NCBI GenBank assembly: GCA_018240285.1
Contig: JAFEGA010000006.1
Span: 230,654 to 294,653, forward strand
DNA length: 64,000 nt
Source: Pseudomonadota bacterium
GTDB lineage: Bacteria; Pseudomonadota; Gammaproteobacteria; Burkholderiales; Nitrosomonadaceae
Direction: 5' to 3'
Part shown: positions 31,248 through 40,577 of the stretch, in pieces
Position numbering within the stretch: position 1 is the first letter of the stretch
How the letters are laid out: every line of letters begins with the position of its first letter
Translations under genes and position numbers: made by a program
Notes under the pieces: model-generated
Seen by the model: the letters and a program-made list of their open reading frames with translations, nothing else
The model's database searches: none
What the model was told of the DNA's origin: nothing

Positions 31248-31828
31248 TCGGGCGATTAACCGGGACATTGCTGGAAAAGCATCCGCCGCAGGTATTGTTG
31301 GATGTGCAGGGTGTCGGTTATGAGATCGACGTGCCGATGAGCACCTTTTATGAACTTCCGGCACTTGGTGCACAGATAACCTTGCATACGCATCTGGTGA
31401 TACGGGAAGATTTACATCTGCTGTTCGGTTTTGCAACGGAATCGGAACGCCAGACTTTCCGTCAGTTGATCAAAATTTCGGGTATCGGTGCCAGAACTGC
31501 GTTAGCGCTGTTATCCGGCTTGAGTGTGTCCGATTTGCATCGCGCGGTTAGTGCGCAGGATAGCGCGCAGCTCATTAAAGTGCCTGGTATCGGAAAAAAA
31601 ACAGCTGAGCGTTTATTACTGGAATTGCGCGATAAACTGGATTCCGCAACAACCAATCCGGATCAAACTTCTACTATACCCACGCAGGATAGTGACATAC
31701 TCAATGCGTTGTTATCACTGGGTTATAATGATCGCGAAGCGGGGTGGGCGATCAAGCAAATCTCTTCGGCTGCAACCGTATCAGAAGGTATACGCCAAGC
31801 GCTGCAGTTATTATCCAAGGAAAGGTAA
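31244..31828 (+). CDS. ruvA: RuvA, Holliday junction-binding subunit
   Basis: 194 aa from the GTG at 31244 (GTGA overlap with the ruvC stop), starting [13 protein letters not shown]-terminal OB fold, two helix-hairpin-helix motifs ([37 protein letters not shown]) and a C-terminal domain that binds RuvB. Full length. Confidence 0.96.
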   Translation: MIGRLTGTLLEKHPPQVLLDVQGVGYEIDVPMSTFYELPALGAQITLHTHLVIREDLHLLFGFATESERQTFRQLIKISGIGARTALALLSGLSVSDLHRAVSAQDSAQLIKVPGIGKKTAERLLLELRDKLDSATTNPDQTSTIPTQDSDILNALLSLGYNDREAGWAIKQISSAATVSEGIRQALQLLSKER

Positions 31829-31850
31829 CCGATTGAATGAGAGGAATTGA

Positions 31851-32897
31851 ATGATCGAAACGGATCGGCTGGTTGCCGCAATCACTTCATCCTCACAGGA
31901 AGAAATTCTGGAGCGTGCGCTACGTCCCAAGCAACTAGAAGAATATGTCGGTCAGGAAAAAATTCGCGGGCAGTTGCAGATATTCATCGAAGCAGCCAGG
32001 AAACGGCGCGAAGCGCTGGATCATGTATTGCTATTCGGTCCACCGGGGTTAGGTAAAACCACACTCGCGCATATCATCGCCAGGGAAATGGGTGTTAATC
32101 TGCGGCAAACCTCCGGTCCTGTTCTGGAGCGCCCGGGTGATCTAGCGGCTTTGTTGACTAACCTGGAACCCAATGATGTGCTGTTTATCGATGAAATCCA
32201 TCGCTTATCGCCGATGGTCGAGGAAATTCTCTATCCGGCGCTGGAAGATTATCAGTTGGATATCATGATCGGTGAAGGGCCGGCGGCACGTTCCGTGAAA
32301 CTGGATTTACCGCCGTTTACTTTGGTAGGGGCAACCACACGCGCCGGCATGTTGACCAATCCGCTGCGCGATCGTTTTGGCATAGTTTCGCGGCTTGAGT
32401 TTTATACACCAGAAGAATTGAGCAGAATAGTCAGCCGTTCCGCAGGATTATTGAATGTGAAGATATCTTCGGATGGGGCATTTGAAATTGCACGCCGTTC
32501 TCGTGGCACGCCAAGGATAGTTAACCGGTTGCTGCGCCGGGTGCGTGATTATGCCGAAGTCAAAGCCGACGGGCATGTTACGCGTGCTGTGGCGGATGCC
32601 GCGTTAAGCATGCTGGATGTCGATGCAATCGGTCTGGATATCATGGATCGTAAATTACTGCTGACGGTTTTGGAGAAATTCAGCGGCGGTCCTGTCGGTG
32701 TTGATAATCTTGCAGCAGCCATTAGTGAAGAACGGGATACGATTGAAGATGTATTGGAGCCTTATTTGATTCAGCAAGGTTTCCTGAAGCGAACACCACG
32801 AGGCAGAATGGCAACAGCCGCCACATATCAGCATTTTGGGATTGCCATGCCTAGAGATGGTGTCAATCGCGGTCTCTGGGAAGAGAATAATTCATAG
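31851..32897 (+). CDS. ruvB: RuvB, branch-migration motor ATPase
   Basis: 348 aa AAA+ ATPase. Walker [13 protein letters not shown], Walker B DEIHRL, sensor region GATTRAGML and the winged-helix C-terminus are all present. 22 bp after ruvA; last of the ruvCAB set. Confidence 0.97.
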   Translation: MIETDRLVAAITSSSQEEILERALRPKQLEEYVGQEKIRGQLQIFIEAARKRREALDHVLLFGPPGLGKTTLAHIIAREMGVNLRQTSGPVLERPGDLAALLTNLEPNDVLFIDEIHRLSPMVEEILYPALEDYQLDIMIGEGPAARSVKLDLPPFTLVGATTRAGMLTNPLRDRFGIVSRLEFYTPEELSRIVSRSAGLLNVKISSDGAFEIARRSRGTPRIVNRLLRRVRDYAEVKADGHVTRAVADAALSMLDVDAIGLDIMDRKLLLTVLEKFSGGPVGVDNLAAAISEERDTIEDVLEPYLIQQGFLKRTPRGRMATAATYQHFGIAMPRDGVNRGLWEENNS

Positions 32898-32923
32898 TTA
32901 TCAATTTCGATATTTCAAAATTT

Positions 32924-33364
32924 ATGCAAACTCAAACATTACGCGCAATCGTCGCTCTTCTGCTGACGCTGGTTGTCATGTTGTATTTTTATACTAATCG
33001 TGAGAAAGATTATTACAGTAAGAGTGCTGAACCTGCGATCGCACAAATCCTTTCGGATATTTCGAGCTGGGAAAAACAGAAATTAATGATTCACTTAGCA
33101 CCGGAAGCCAAACAAACGATTACTGATGAGCAATTGGATGAATTGTTGAAGCAATATCGCAGTTTTGGCCGGTTTCAATCGATCCAGGAACTTAATTTTT
33201 CACGTACTGTGAGTGCATTCTCGCTAATGGGTGAAAAACGGATTAATTATTCCGGTCTCGCCAAATTTGACGCGGGCTCTGTCAGCTTGAATATTACCTT
33301 GATTGAGCGAGGTGGTTTTCTTCTAGTCTATAATTTTGCGCTGGCAAAAGTTAAACAGGAATAA
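32924..33364 (+). CDS. Small membrane-anchored protein of unknown function
   Basis: 146 aa: an N-terminal membrane helix (TLRAIVALLLTLVVMLYFYT) and a periplasmic domain with beta-rich C-terminus (SVSLNITLIERGGFLLVYNF). 26 bp after ruvB, so possibly in the same transcript. The domain resembles small NTF2-like or DUF4864-like folds in pattern, but I do not recognise the family with certainty. Confidence 0.65.
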   Translation: MQTQTLRAIVALLLTLVVMLYFYTNREKDYYSKSAEPAIAQILSDISSWEKQKLMIHLAPEAKQTITDEQLDELLKQYRSFGRFQSIQELNFSRTVSAFSLMGEKRINYSGLAKFDAGSVSLNITLIERGGFLLVYNFALAKVKQE

Positions 33365-33485
33365 AAGGGGTAATTAAAAGATTAATATAATCCGTGATAT
33401 GATCCTTTGAACTATATCCAAGGTATAGTAGTCATAGCGGTCGTCAGAATGGTTTGAAATTAATTTTACAGTGGAGACTATTTAA

Positions 33486-34157
33486 ATGAATCAAAATTAC
33501 TCAACAGTTGCGCAAAGATCAACATCTGCGTTAGCAACGAATAAAGTATTGCGTAATACCTATATGCTGTTGTCGATGACATTGCTGTTCAGCGGATTTA
33601 CTGCTGCGCTTTCAGTGTTTTTGAATATGCCGCCAATGACCTATTTAATATCGGTTATTGGCGGTATGGTAATCGCGATGTTTGTATTGCCGCGTTTCGC
33701 CGATTCGACAGCAGGTATCGGCATCGTTTTCTTAATTACCGGTCTACTCGGATTCGGTCTGGGGCCGGTGTTGACAATGTATGCATCTTTGCCTAATGGC
33801 GGAAATATCATTACATTGTCATTAGGAGGTACCGGTGTGATTTTCATGGGATTGTCCGCATACGCATTGACTACAAAAAAGGATTTCAGCTTTTTGGGCG
33901 GGTTTCTGATGGTGGGTTTCCTGTTGGTATTGCTGGCAGCAGTAGCCAATATTTTTCTGCAGATACCAGCTATGTCATTAATGATCTCCGCAGTTGTCAT
34001 CATGATCATGAGTGGTTTCATTCTGTACGATACCAGCCGCATTATTCATGGCGGTGAAACCAACTATGTGTTGGCTACCATTGGATTGTACATGACAATT
34101 TTTAATATCTTTATCAGTTTGTTGCAGATATTAGGAATTATGGGTAACGATGATTAA
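33486..34157 (+). CDS. Bax inhibitor-1/YccA family membrane protein
   Basis: 223 aa with seven predicted membrane helices. Starts with a polar tail (NQNYSTVAQRSTSALATNKV) and ends IFISLLQILGIMGNDD, as in YccA/YbhL-type proteins. Family members interact with FtsH or act as Ca2+ leak channels; the role here is not known. Single gene followed by a terminator. Confidence 0.92.
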   Translation: MNQNYSTVAQRSTSALATNKVLRNTYMLLSMTLLFSGFTAALSVFLNMPPMTYLISVIGGMVIAMFVLPRFADSTAGIGIVFLITGLLGFGLGPVLTMYASLPNGGNIITLSLGGTGVIFMGLSAYALTTKKDFSFLGGFLMVGFLLVLLAAVANIFLQIPAMSLMISAVVIMIMSGFILYDTSRIIHGGETNYVLATIGLYMTIFNIFISLLQILGIMGNDD

Positions 34158-34180
34158 TTTTTAAGTGTTTGAAGTATTCA

Positions 34181-34210
34181 AAGCCCCGGTAAAACCGGGG
34201 CTTTGTTTTG
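34181..34210 (+). terminator. Intrinsic terminator after the Bax-inhibitor-like gene
   Basis: Stem AAAGCCCCGGT / ACCGGGGCTTT with an AAA loop followed by GTTTTG, 23 bp after the stop codon. Confidence 0.9.
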
Positions 34211-34254
34211 GTATGAATGAATAGAGCAAATTATATCCTCCGGTAACTCGGAAA

Positions 34255-34359
34255 ATGATAAAAAACAGCTCACGGGGAACATCATCTGACTGGATGGGAT
34301 TTGTCATTCCTGTGGTGGTTATAGCTTTATTTGTTACATTCTTAGTGGCATTGGTATAA
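34255..34359 (+). CDS. Possible 34-aa single-helix membrane peptide
   Basis: ATG to TAA, 34 codons: a short polar start (MIKNSSRGTSSDWMG) and one hydrophobic helix (FVIPVVVIALFVTFLVALV). The composition is very unlike random intergenic DNA, and it lies upstream of the cox operon. The ribosome site is weak (only GGAA near). It could be a small oxidase-associated peptide or chance. Not confirmed by any homology I can recall. Confidence 0.4.
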   Translation: MIKNSSRGTSSDWMGFVIPVVVIALFVTFLVALV

Positions 34360-34826
34360 ATAGAGGTTTTTATCTTGAATGGAGATTATTCCATCGAAGA
34401 GAATTTTGGATTGAAGTGCAATAGTGATGAATTTTAGGGCGGTAGTTTTATCAATAATTAAGATGAAATTTGCTGCTTTTTGCAATGTTTCTTGGCAACA
34501 TCCGTAAGCAATACCATTTTAAAAGCATGGGAATATTGCTATAAAAATCATGATTTTTCCTTGTTTGGGCAGCGGTGGCGTGCTAGAATTTCCCTTCGAT
34601 TAATTAGCATGTAGAAGATTCTATAACTAAGAAAATCTAAGTTGCGGATAATAAGGAAATTCGGCCAAGGAAAAGTAATTAGCGCCAATCATGGTGTGGT
34701 TTTAACGAAACAGGATTTTGGCGTATGACTTCCGCAAGCTGGCTGAACAAAGTAGGCGTTCAGGTTTGTAACGTTCTTAGTCGTACCTGAAAATCTGTAA
34801 AATTGGTAATCATGTGGGGGGGAAAT
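34360..34826 (+). promoter_or_regulatory. Long leader of the cox operon with a likely promoter
   Basis: About 470 bases without a gene. A good sigma-70-like promoter is seen at 34561-34589: TTGTTT, 17-bp spacer, TAGAAT. That would leave an untranslated leader of roughly 230 nt before coxB. I see no known riboswitch or clear terminator in it. Confidence 0.5.
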
Positions 34827-35642
34827 ATGAGAAGTAAATCAGCAGTAACCCTGGCGGGGGTATCCGCTCTCGCTTTATACTCAAGCATGGCGGTAGGGTC
34901 TAAATATAATTTGCCCGAACCGCAGAGTGTTATAGCGAAAGATATCTATGATCAGCACATTATGCTTTTATGGATTTGTCTGGCCATTTTTATTGGTGTG
35001 TTTGGTGTTATGTTTTATTCGGTACTCAAACATCGCAAATCTCTTGGTTATAAGGCAGCAAATTTTCATCACAGTACTACGGTTGAAATTATCTGGACTG
35101 TAATCCCTTGTCTCATTCTTGTTGTGATGGCGTATCCTGCAACAAAAACAGTTATCGCTATGAAAGATACTTCAAGTCCTGATATGACGATTAAAGCAAC
35201 GGGATATCAGTGGATGTGGGGTTATGATTATCTTCAGGGTGAGGGTGAGGGTATAAGTTTCTACAGTAAGTTATCGACGCCTAGTGCTCAGATTGAAAAT
35301 AAAGCGCCAAAAGGTGAGAATTATCTGCTGGAAGTTGATAATCGTGTAGTGGTTCCGGTAGGTAAAAAAGTGCGCGTTATTTTGACGGCAAATGATGTTA
35401 TTCACGCTTGGTGGGTGCCGGCGTTAGGGATTAAACAAGATGCGGTTCCGGGCTTTATTCGCGACACATGGTTTACAGCAGAAAAACCGGGAATTTATCG
35501 TGGTCAATGTGCCGAATTGTGTGGCAAAGATCATGGTTTTATGCCGATTGTGGTTGAGGCGATGGAAGCAGGTGAATACAGCAAATGGGTAGCAGCTCAA
35601 AGCGCATCTGCAGTTAAGACATCTATGCATGTGGAAAAATAA
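34827..35642 (+). CDS. coxB: Cytochrome c oxidase subunit II
   Basis: 271 aa. N-terminal signal-like segment, two membrane helices (LLWICLAIFIGVFGVMFYSV; TVIPCLILVVMAYPA), then a periplasmic cupredoxin domain with the CuA site CAELCGKDHGFM. Receives electrons from cytochrome c. The ATG at 34827 sits behind a G-rich ribosome site (GGGGGGG); TTG 34803 and ATG 34812 lie upstream in frame. Confidence 0.95.
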   Translation: MRSKSAVTLAGVSALALYSSMAVGSKYNLPEPQSVIAKDIYDQHIMLLWICLAIFIGVFGVMFYSVLKHRKSLGYKAANFHHSTTVEIIWTVIPCLILVVMAYPATKTVIAMKDTSSPDMTIKATGYQWMWGYDYLQGEGEGISFYSKLSTPSAQIENKAPKGENYLLEVDNRVVVPVGKKVRVILTANDVIHAWWVPALGIKQDAVPGFIRDTWFTAEKPGIYRGQCAELCGKDHGFMPIVVEAMEAGEYSKWVAAQSASAVKTSMHVEK

Positions 35643-35658
35643 GTAAAAGGAGATAACT

Positions 35659-37245
35659 ATGGCAGCAGTACATGGTGATGCACACGGTCATGAGCATGAT
35701 GACCATCATCCAAGCGGAATAATGCGTTGGATTACAACAACTAATCACAAAGACATCGGAACAATGTATTTGTGGTTCAGTTTTGCAATGTTTCTTACTG
35801 GTGGGACATTGGCGCTGGGAATTCGCGCTGAATTGTTTCAGCCGGGAATTCAAATTTTGCAACCAGAATTATTCAATCAATTCACAACACTGCATGGTTT
35901 GATTATGGTGTTTGGCGCTATTATGCCGGCATTTGTTGGGTTTGCTAATTGGCAAGTGCCGCTAATGATCGGTGCTCCTGATATGGCATTTGCTCGTATG
36001 AACAACTGGAGTTTCTGGTTGTTAATTCCTGCGGCGACCCTGCTAGTTAGCTCATTCTTTGTACCCGGTGGTGCGGCAGCTGGCGGCTGGACATTCTATC
36101 CGCCTTTGTCAACACAAGGTGGATTGGGTGTGGATCTGATGATTTTTGCGGTTCATATCTTGGGTGCGTCTTCAATTATGGGGTCAATTAATATTATTAC
36201 TACCATTTTGAATATGCGTGCACCTGGCATGACACTGATGAAAATGCCGATGTTCGTATGGACATGGTTGATCACTGCATATCTGCTGGTATTGGTAATG
36301 CCTGTTCTGGCTGGTACTGTAACAATGCTACTGACAGATCGTCATTTCGGTACAAGCTTCTTTAATGCAGCAGGCGGTGGTGATCCAGTAATGTTCCAAC
36401 ATATTTTTTGGTTCTTCGGTCATCCAGAAGTTTATATCATGATTCTGCCGTCGTTCGGTATTGTGTCAGAAGTAATACCGACATTTTCTCGTAAACCATT
36501 GTTTGGTTATTCATCAATGGTGTACGCAACGGCATCAATCGCGATTCTGTCGTGTGTTGTTTGGGCTCATCACATGTTTACGGCCGGTATGCCAACGGTA
36601 GGACAATTGTTCTTCATGTATGCAACCATGTTGATTGCTGTTCCAACGGGCGTAAAAGTATTTAATTGGACTGCCACCATGTGGCAAGGATCAATGTCGT
36701 TTGAGACGCCGATGTTGTTTGCGATCGGATTTATTTTTCTGTTTGTAATTGGTGGTTTTAGTGGTGTCATATGCGCAATTGTGCCAATTGATATTCAAGT
36801 GCAAGATACTTATTATGTGATCGCTCACTTCCACTATGTATTGGTTTCTGGATCTTTGTTTGCTCTATTCGCGGGCGCATACTACTGGATTCCGAAATGG
36901 ACAGGTCGCATGTACAACGAAACATTGGGTAAAACGCATTTCTGGTTATCAATGTTCTTCTTCAATTTGACTTTCTTTGTGCAACACTTCTTGGGATTGG
37001 CCGGTATGCCACGCAGAATTCCAGATTACAATCTGCAGTTTGCTGATTTCAATATGATTTCAAGTATTGGTGCGTTTGGGTTTGGTTTGACGCAACTTCT
37101 TTTCCTGTATGTCATGATCAATTGCATACGTAGTGGAGAAAAAGCTCCTCAAAAACCTTGGGATGGCGCTACGACGTTGGAATGGACTCATCTGCCAACA
37201 CCAGCTCCATATCATAGTTTTGAGAAGCCGCCTGTTATTCAGTAA
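35659..37245 (+). CDS. coxA: Cytochrome c oxidase subunit I (aa3 type)
   Basis: 528 aa, twelve helices. Heme a ligand in TTLHGLIMVFG, the CuB/Tyr-His site WFFGHPEVYIMILP, and the pair of heme ligands in VIAHFHYVLVSG are intact. The Glu of the D-channel (HPEVYI) marks an A1-type pump. The extreme N-terminus is His-rich (AHGHEHDDHH). Reduces O2 to water in the inner membrane. Confidence 0.97.
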   Translation: MAAVHGDAHGHEHDDHHPSGIMRWITTTNHKDIGTMYLWFSFAMFLTGGTLALGIRAELFQPGIQILQPELFNQFTTLHGLIMVFGAIMPAFVGFANWQVPLMIGAPDMAFARMNNWSFWLLIPAATLLVSSFFVPGGAAAGGWTFYPPLSTQGGLGVDLMIFAVHILGASSIMGSINIITTILNMRAPGMTLMKMPMFVWTWLITAYLLVLVMPVLAGTVTMLLTDRHFGTSFFNAAGGGDPVMFQHIFWFFGHPEVYIMILPSFGIVSEVIPTFSRKPLFGYSSMVYATASIAILSCVVWAHHMFTAGMPTVGQLFFMYATMLIAVPTGVKVFNWTATMWQGSMSFETPMLFAIGFIFLFVIGGFSGVICAIVPIDIQVQDTYYVIAHFHYVLVSGSLFALFAGAYYWIPKWTGRMYNETLGKTHFWLSMFFFNLTFFVQHFLGLAGMPRRIPDYNLQFADFNMISSIGAFGFGLTQLLFLYVMINCIRSGEKAPQKPWDGATTLEWTHLPTPAPYHSFEKPPVIQ

Positions 37246-37261
37246 AACAAGGTAACAACAT

Positions 37262-37366
37262 ATGTCACAAGAGACAGATAACAAGAGAAAGAAGTACAGA
37301 ACTGCTCTACTTCTGTTAATTACGGTATTAGCACTTTATATTACGGTCATAGTAAAAGAATGGTAA
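37262..37366 (+). CDS. Cytochrome oxidase small assembly protein
   Basis: 34 aa: a polar start MSQETDNKRKKYRTA and one membrane helix LLLLITVLALYITVIVKEW. Position between coxA and ctaG, and its size, match the small assembly protein annotated at this place in other betaproteobacterial cox operons. Its last codons overlap the start of ctaG by 7 bases, which supports its translation. Confidence 0.8.
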   Translation: MSQETDNKRKKYRTALLLLITVLALYITVIVKEW

Positions 37367-37908
37367 ACGGTAATTCAAAAGCCAATGTTTTAATGATGAA
37401 AAAGCTGTTGCTTTTCACGTTAATTATGTTTGTTTTTGGTTATGCATTGGTACCGTTCTATGAAAAGTTTTGCGAAGTAACTGGTATTAATAATTTGCTA
37501 AAACCGGATGTGCTGGTTAAAGATGACAACTGGGTGGATGAAGAGCGCTGGATTGCAGTAGAGTTTGATGCCAATACACGAGGATTGCCATGGCAGTTTA
37601 AGCCGCTGCAGCGAAGCGCTCGCATTCATCCAGGTGAGCCGGTAACTGTGATGTATGAAATTGCTAATAATTCAGAACGTGAAGTAATTGGACAAGCAAT
37701 TCCCAGTTATAGTCCTCGTTTTCTGGATAAGCATTTGAAGAAATTTGAGTGTTTTTGTTTTACAAAGCAGGTTCTTAAACCTAATGAAACGAGACAAATG
37801 CCGGTTCAATTTGTAATTGAACCGGGATTACCCGCAGATATTAATACGGTGACAATTTCGTATACGTTTTTCGAATTGCCTGATGGTGCTAGCACGATCA
37901 AAAAATAG
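37360..37908 (+). CDS. ctaG: CtaG/Cox11, copper insertion factor for CuB
   Basis: 182 aa. One N-terminal helix (KKLLLFTLIMFVFGYALVPF) and a periplasmic Ig-like domain with the copper-binding motif FECFCFTKQ. Delivers Cu to subunit I. Overlaps the small assembly protein gene by 7 bases. Full length. Confidence 0.95.
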   Translation: MVNGNSKANVLMMKKLLLFTLIMFVFGYALVPFYEKFCEVTGINNLLKPDVLVKDDNWVDEERWIAVEFDANTRGLPWQFKPLQRSARIHPGEPVTVMYEIANNSEREVIGQAIPSYSPRFLDKHLKKFECFCFTKQVLKPNETRQMPVQFVIEPGLPADINTVTISYTFFELPDGASTIKK

Positions 37909-37917
37909 GGGATAAAA

Positions 37918-38130
37918 GTGGAGAACAATGCTGCTGAAAAACGAACAAGCGCAACAGTATGGCAAGTTGCTAAGGCAGTAATGTTCGCCTTTATGGGAAT
38001 ACGAAAAAAAAGCGATCTCGAAAATGATGCGGCTACTTTGAAGCCAACTCAATTGATTGTTGGCGGTATTATCGGGGCTATTGTTTTTGTAATTAGTATC
38101 ATACTTTTGGTTAGATTGGTTGTTAGTTAG
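37918..38130 (+). CDS. DUF2970 small membrane protein
   Basis: 70 aa starting with GTG. A polar N-terminal half with VWQVAKAVMFAFMGIRKKSD and one C-terminal helix (IVGGIIGAIVFVISIILLVR). DUF2970 genes are usual between ctaG and coxC in betaproteobacteria. Function unknown; probably oxidase assembly from context. Confidence 0.88.
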   Translation: MENNAAEKRTSATVWQVAKAVMFAFMGIRKKSDLENDAATLKPTQLIVGGIIGAIVFVISIILLVRLVVS

Positions 38131-38164
38131 AAATTGAAAAAAACATAAGTCGGAGGAGAGAAGA

Positions 38165-39022
38165 ATGAGTCAAGAATCAGGACATTATTACGTCCCAGCT
38201 CCATCGTCGTATCCAATTATTGGATCGACAGCAATTTTGTTTATGGGGTCAGGCGCAGCCTTAACGATGAACAAAATGGAGTTAGGCTATGGTTTGTTAG
38301 GAATTGGTTTTGCAATTTTGATTTATATGTTGTTTGGATGGTTTGGCACTGTAGCCAGAGAGAGCGAAAGTGGTAAATATGGAGAACAAGTTGATCGCTC
38401 ATTCCGTTGGGGAATGAGCTGGTTTATATTTACAGAAGTTATGTTCTTCTGTGCATTCTTTGGTGCATTATGGTATATGCGTAATCTCTCTATACCGTGG
38501 CTAGCTGAAGAAAGTACAGTGTTAGGAAATTCGTTCTGGTCAGCTTATGATGGCAAATGGCCTACGGCTGGTCCTGGTGAACACGAGAAATTTACGTCTA
38601 TGGGAGCTTGGGGTTTACCGGCATTTAATACATTGCTGCTTTTAACTTCAGGTGTAACCGTTACGATCGCTCACTGGAGATTAAAAGAAAACAGACGTGA
38701 TGGTTTGAAATTATGGTTGTTAGCTACAGTAGCTTTAGGTGCAACGTTTATCGCTTGCCAGGCATATGAATATATTCATGCGTATAACGATTTAAACCTG
38801 AAATTAACAACCGGTGCGTATGGCGCGACATTTTTTATGTTGACAGGATTTCACGGTTTTCACGTGACAATTGGAACGATTATGCTCTTCGTCATCTATT
38901 GCCGCAGTGCAGCAGGGCACTTCACACCTGAGCATCATTTTGGTTTTGAAGGCGTGGCATGGTATTGGCACTTTGTTGATGTGGTTTGGCTCGGATTGTT
39001 TGTATTTGTGTATTTGATGTAA
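38165..39022 (+). CDS. coxC: Cytochrome c oxidase subunit III
   Basis: 285 aa, seven helices. Conserved segments SWFIFTEVMFFCAFFGALW, TGFHGFHVTIGTIML and WHFVDVVWLGLFVFVYLM at the C-terminus. AGTCGGAGGAG precedes the ATG. Normal length and place. Confidence 0.97.
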   Translation: MSQESGHYYVPAPSSYPIIGSTAILFMGSGAALTMNKMELGYGLLGIGFAILIYMLFGWFGTVARESESGKYGEQVDRSFRWGMSWFIFTEVMFFCAFFGALWYMRNLSIPWLAEESTVLGNSFWSAYDGKWPTAGPGEHEKFTSMGAWGLPAFNTLLLLTSGVTVTIAHWRLKENRRDGLKLWLLATVALGATFIACQAYEYIHAYNDLNLKLTTGAYGATFFMLTGFHGFHVTIGTIMLFVIYCRSAAGHFTPEHHFGFEGVAWYWHFVDVVWLGLFVFVYLM

Positions 39023-39227
39023 GTTATTTAGTTGCAAAAAATTAAAGTTCCAGCCTTTGCACTGGTTAATTGTAAATTTCAGGCTTAACAAACAATGAAA
39101 AAACAACAATCATGCGTGTGAACGGCTGGAATCTTTATTTGAAAGAGTGGATGAATTACGACAGTTCAAATAAAAATTAAGATATTTCATTCAGAAATCA
39201 ACATTTCATATTGTAAATCCGATCGGA

Positions 39228-39950
39228 ATGAATGTACTGGGGTATCGTTTTGAGCCAAGATTATGGGCAATTGTAATCACGATTATTTCGGCAATAATTT
39301 TTATTGAACTGGGGAAGTGGCAACTATCCCGCGCAGAAGAGAAAAATCTGCAGTATGAGCAACTAGAACAATATGCAAAACAGCCAGCAGTAACATTGCC
39401 TGGTACTTTAGTGAAACTGAAAGATTTTCAATATCGGGAAGTTGAAGTAAGTGGTGAATATCTACCCGAGCATACAATTTATTTAGATAACAAAATTTAC
39501 CAAGGCCGCGCAGGGTATCACGTTATTACACCGCTTAAAATTTCGAATAGCAAACTTCACGTACTGATCAATAGAGGGTGGATCGCTACGGGTAATGACA
39601 GAACGATATTGCCATCTGTAGTGGAAGTTAAGGGTGAGTTAAAGGTAACCGGAATTGTGGCATCGCCGGAAATCAAAACATTTGATCTTTCGGATAAGAT
39701 AGTAGAAGGTCAAGTTTGGGATAATTTCAATTTAGAGCGCTATCAAGAAATTTCAGGTTTAGCAATGCAGCCTCTGATGCTTTTGCAGAAAAGTGAAGAG
39801 AAAGATGGCCTGATACGTGATTGGAGTAAACCTGATTCAGGTGCTTCTAAAAACATTGGCTATGCAGTTCAATGGTTTTCATTGGCTGCGACAGCCGTAA
39901 TAATTTTTATAGTATTGAATGTTAAGCGAAGAAATAAAAAAATCGAATAG
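39228..39950 (+). CDS. SURF1 family oxidase assembly protein
   Basis: 240 aa with an N-terminal and a C-terminal helix and a periplasmic domain between. Typical motifs: GKWQLSRAEEKN, YREVEVSGEYLPEHTIYLDN and INRGWIATG. SURF1 proteins bind heme a during oxidase assembly. Its 3' end overlaps the next gene by 32 bases. The 205-bp gap before it holds no gene that I can support. Confidence 0.93.
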   Translation: MNVLGYRFEPRLWAIVITIISAIIFIELGKWQLSRAEEKNLQYEQLEQYAKQPAVTLPGTLVKLKDFQYREVEVSGEYLPEHTIYLDNKIYQGRAGYHVITPLKISNSKLHVLINRGWIATGNDRTILPSVVEVKGELKVTGIVASPEIKTFDLSDKIVEGQVWDNFNLERYQEISGLAMQPLMLLQKSEEKDGLIRDWSKPDSGASKNIGYAVQWFSLAATAVIIFIVLNVKRRNKKIE

Positions 39951-40500
39951 ACGTAAGTTTTTGTTATTGCTAGCGCTTATGTGCGCTCCCGTAATGATTT
40001 CTTATATGCTTTATTTTTTTGAGTATAAACCTAACAGCACTCATTACGGGGATCTGTTGCCCGTAAAGAAGGTTTCTGGAAAGGGTACAAATTTGGTAGA
40101 CAGTACGATACTACGTATGAAAGATCTACATGGTAAATGGGTTCTGGTTACAGTAGATTCCGGTCACTGCGATGAGTATTGCAAAGAAAAGCTATATTTC
40201 ATGCGTCAAGTCAGGATGGTGCAGGGAAAAGAAAAGCATCGGATTGAACGACTTTGGCTAATTAATGATGATATCGCACCTAATGTAGAGCTAATTAAGG
40301 AATATGAAGGCACATTCTTTGTCAACGCCAAGGATAGTGAGATTCTAGGTTTTATAGAAAGCACTGAAACGCAAACAAAGCACATTTACTTGATTGACCC
40401 AATAGGTAATTTGATGATGCGATTTCCAGAAAAAGTAGATGGTACAAAAATGGGGCGTGATCTGAAAAGATTGCTGCATGTATCACAAATAGAACATTAA
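39919..40500 (+). CDS. SCO-like membrane thioredoxin-fold protein, oxidase-associated
   Basis: 193 aa. N-terminal helix (FLLLLALMCAPVMISYMLYF), then a thioredoxin-like domain with the CX3C pair in SGHCDEYCKEK, as in SCO copper chaperones, and HIYLIDPIGNLMMRFPE near the end. Similar proteins follow SURF1 in betaproteobacterial cox operons. Probably helps load CuA; this is inference. The long overlap with the SURF1 gene points to translational coupling. Confidence 0.8.
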   Translation: MLSEEIKKSNRRKFLLLLALMCAPVMISYMLYFFEYKPNSTHYGDLLPVKKVSGKGTNLVDSTILRMKDLHGKWVLVTVDSGHCDEYCKEKLYFMRQVRMVQGKEKHRIERLWLINDDIAPNVELIKEYEGTFFVNAKDSEILGFIESTETQTKHIYLIDPIGNLMMRFPEKVDGTKMGRDLKRLLHVSQIEH

Positions 40501-40577
40501 TAATGGTAGCCTTCCCATAGTGGGGAGCTGCGTAAATCAATAGATTAAAATACTCGATTTGCAAGGAGGTTAATGAG

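Noticed and set aside
39023..39227. Additional small gene between coxC and SURF1
   Set aside because: Only an 8-codon frame (ATG 39094) and no hydrophobic helix were found; the DUF2909-type gene expected in some relatives is not here.
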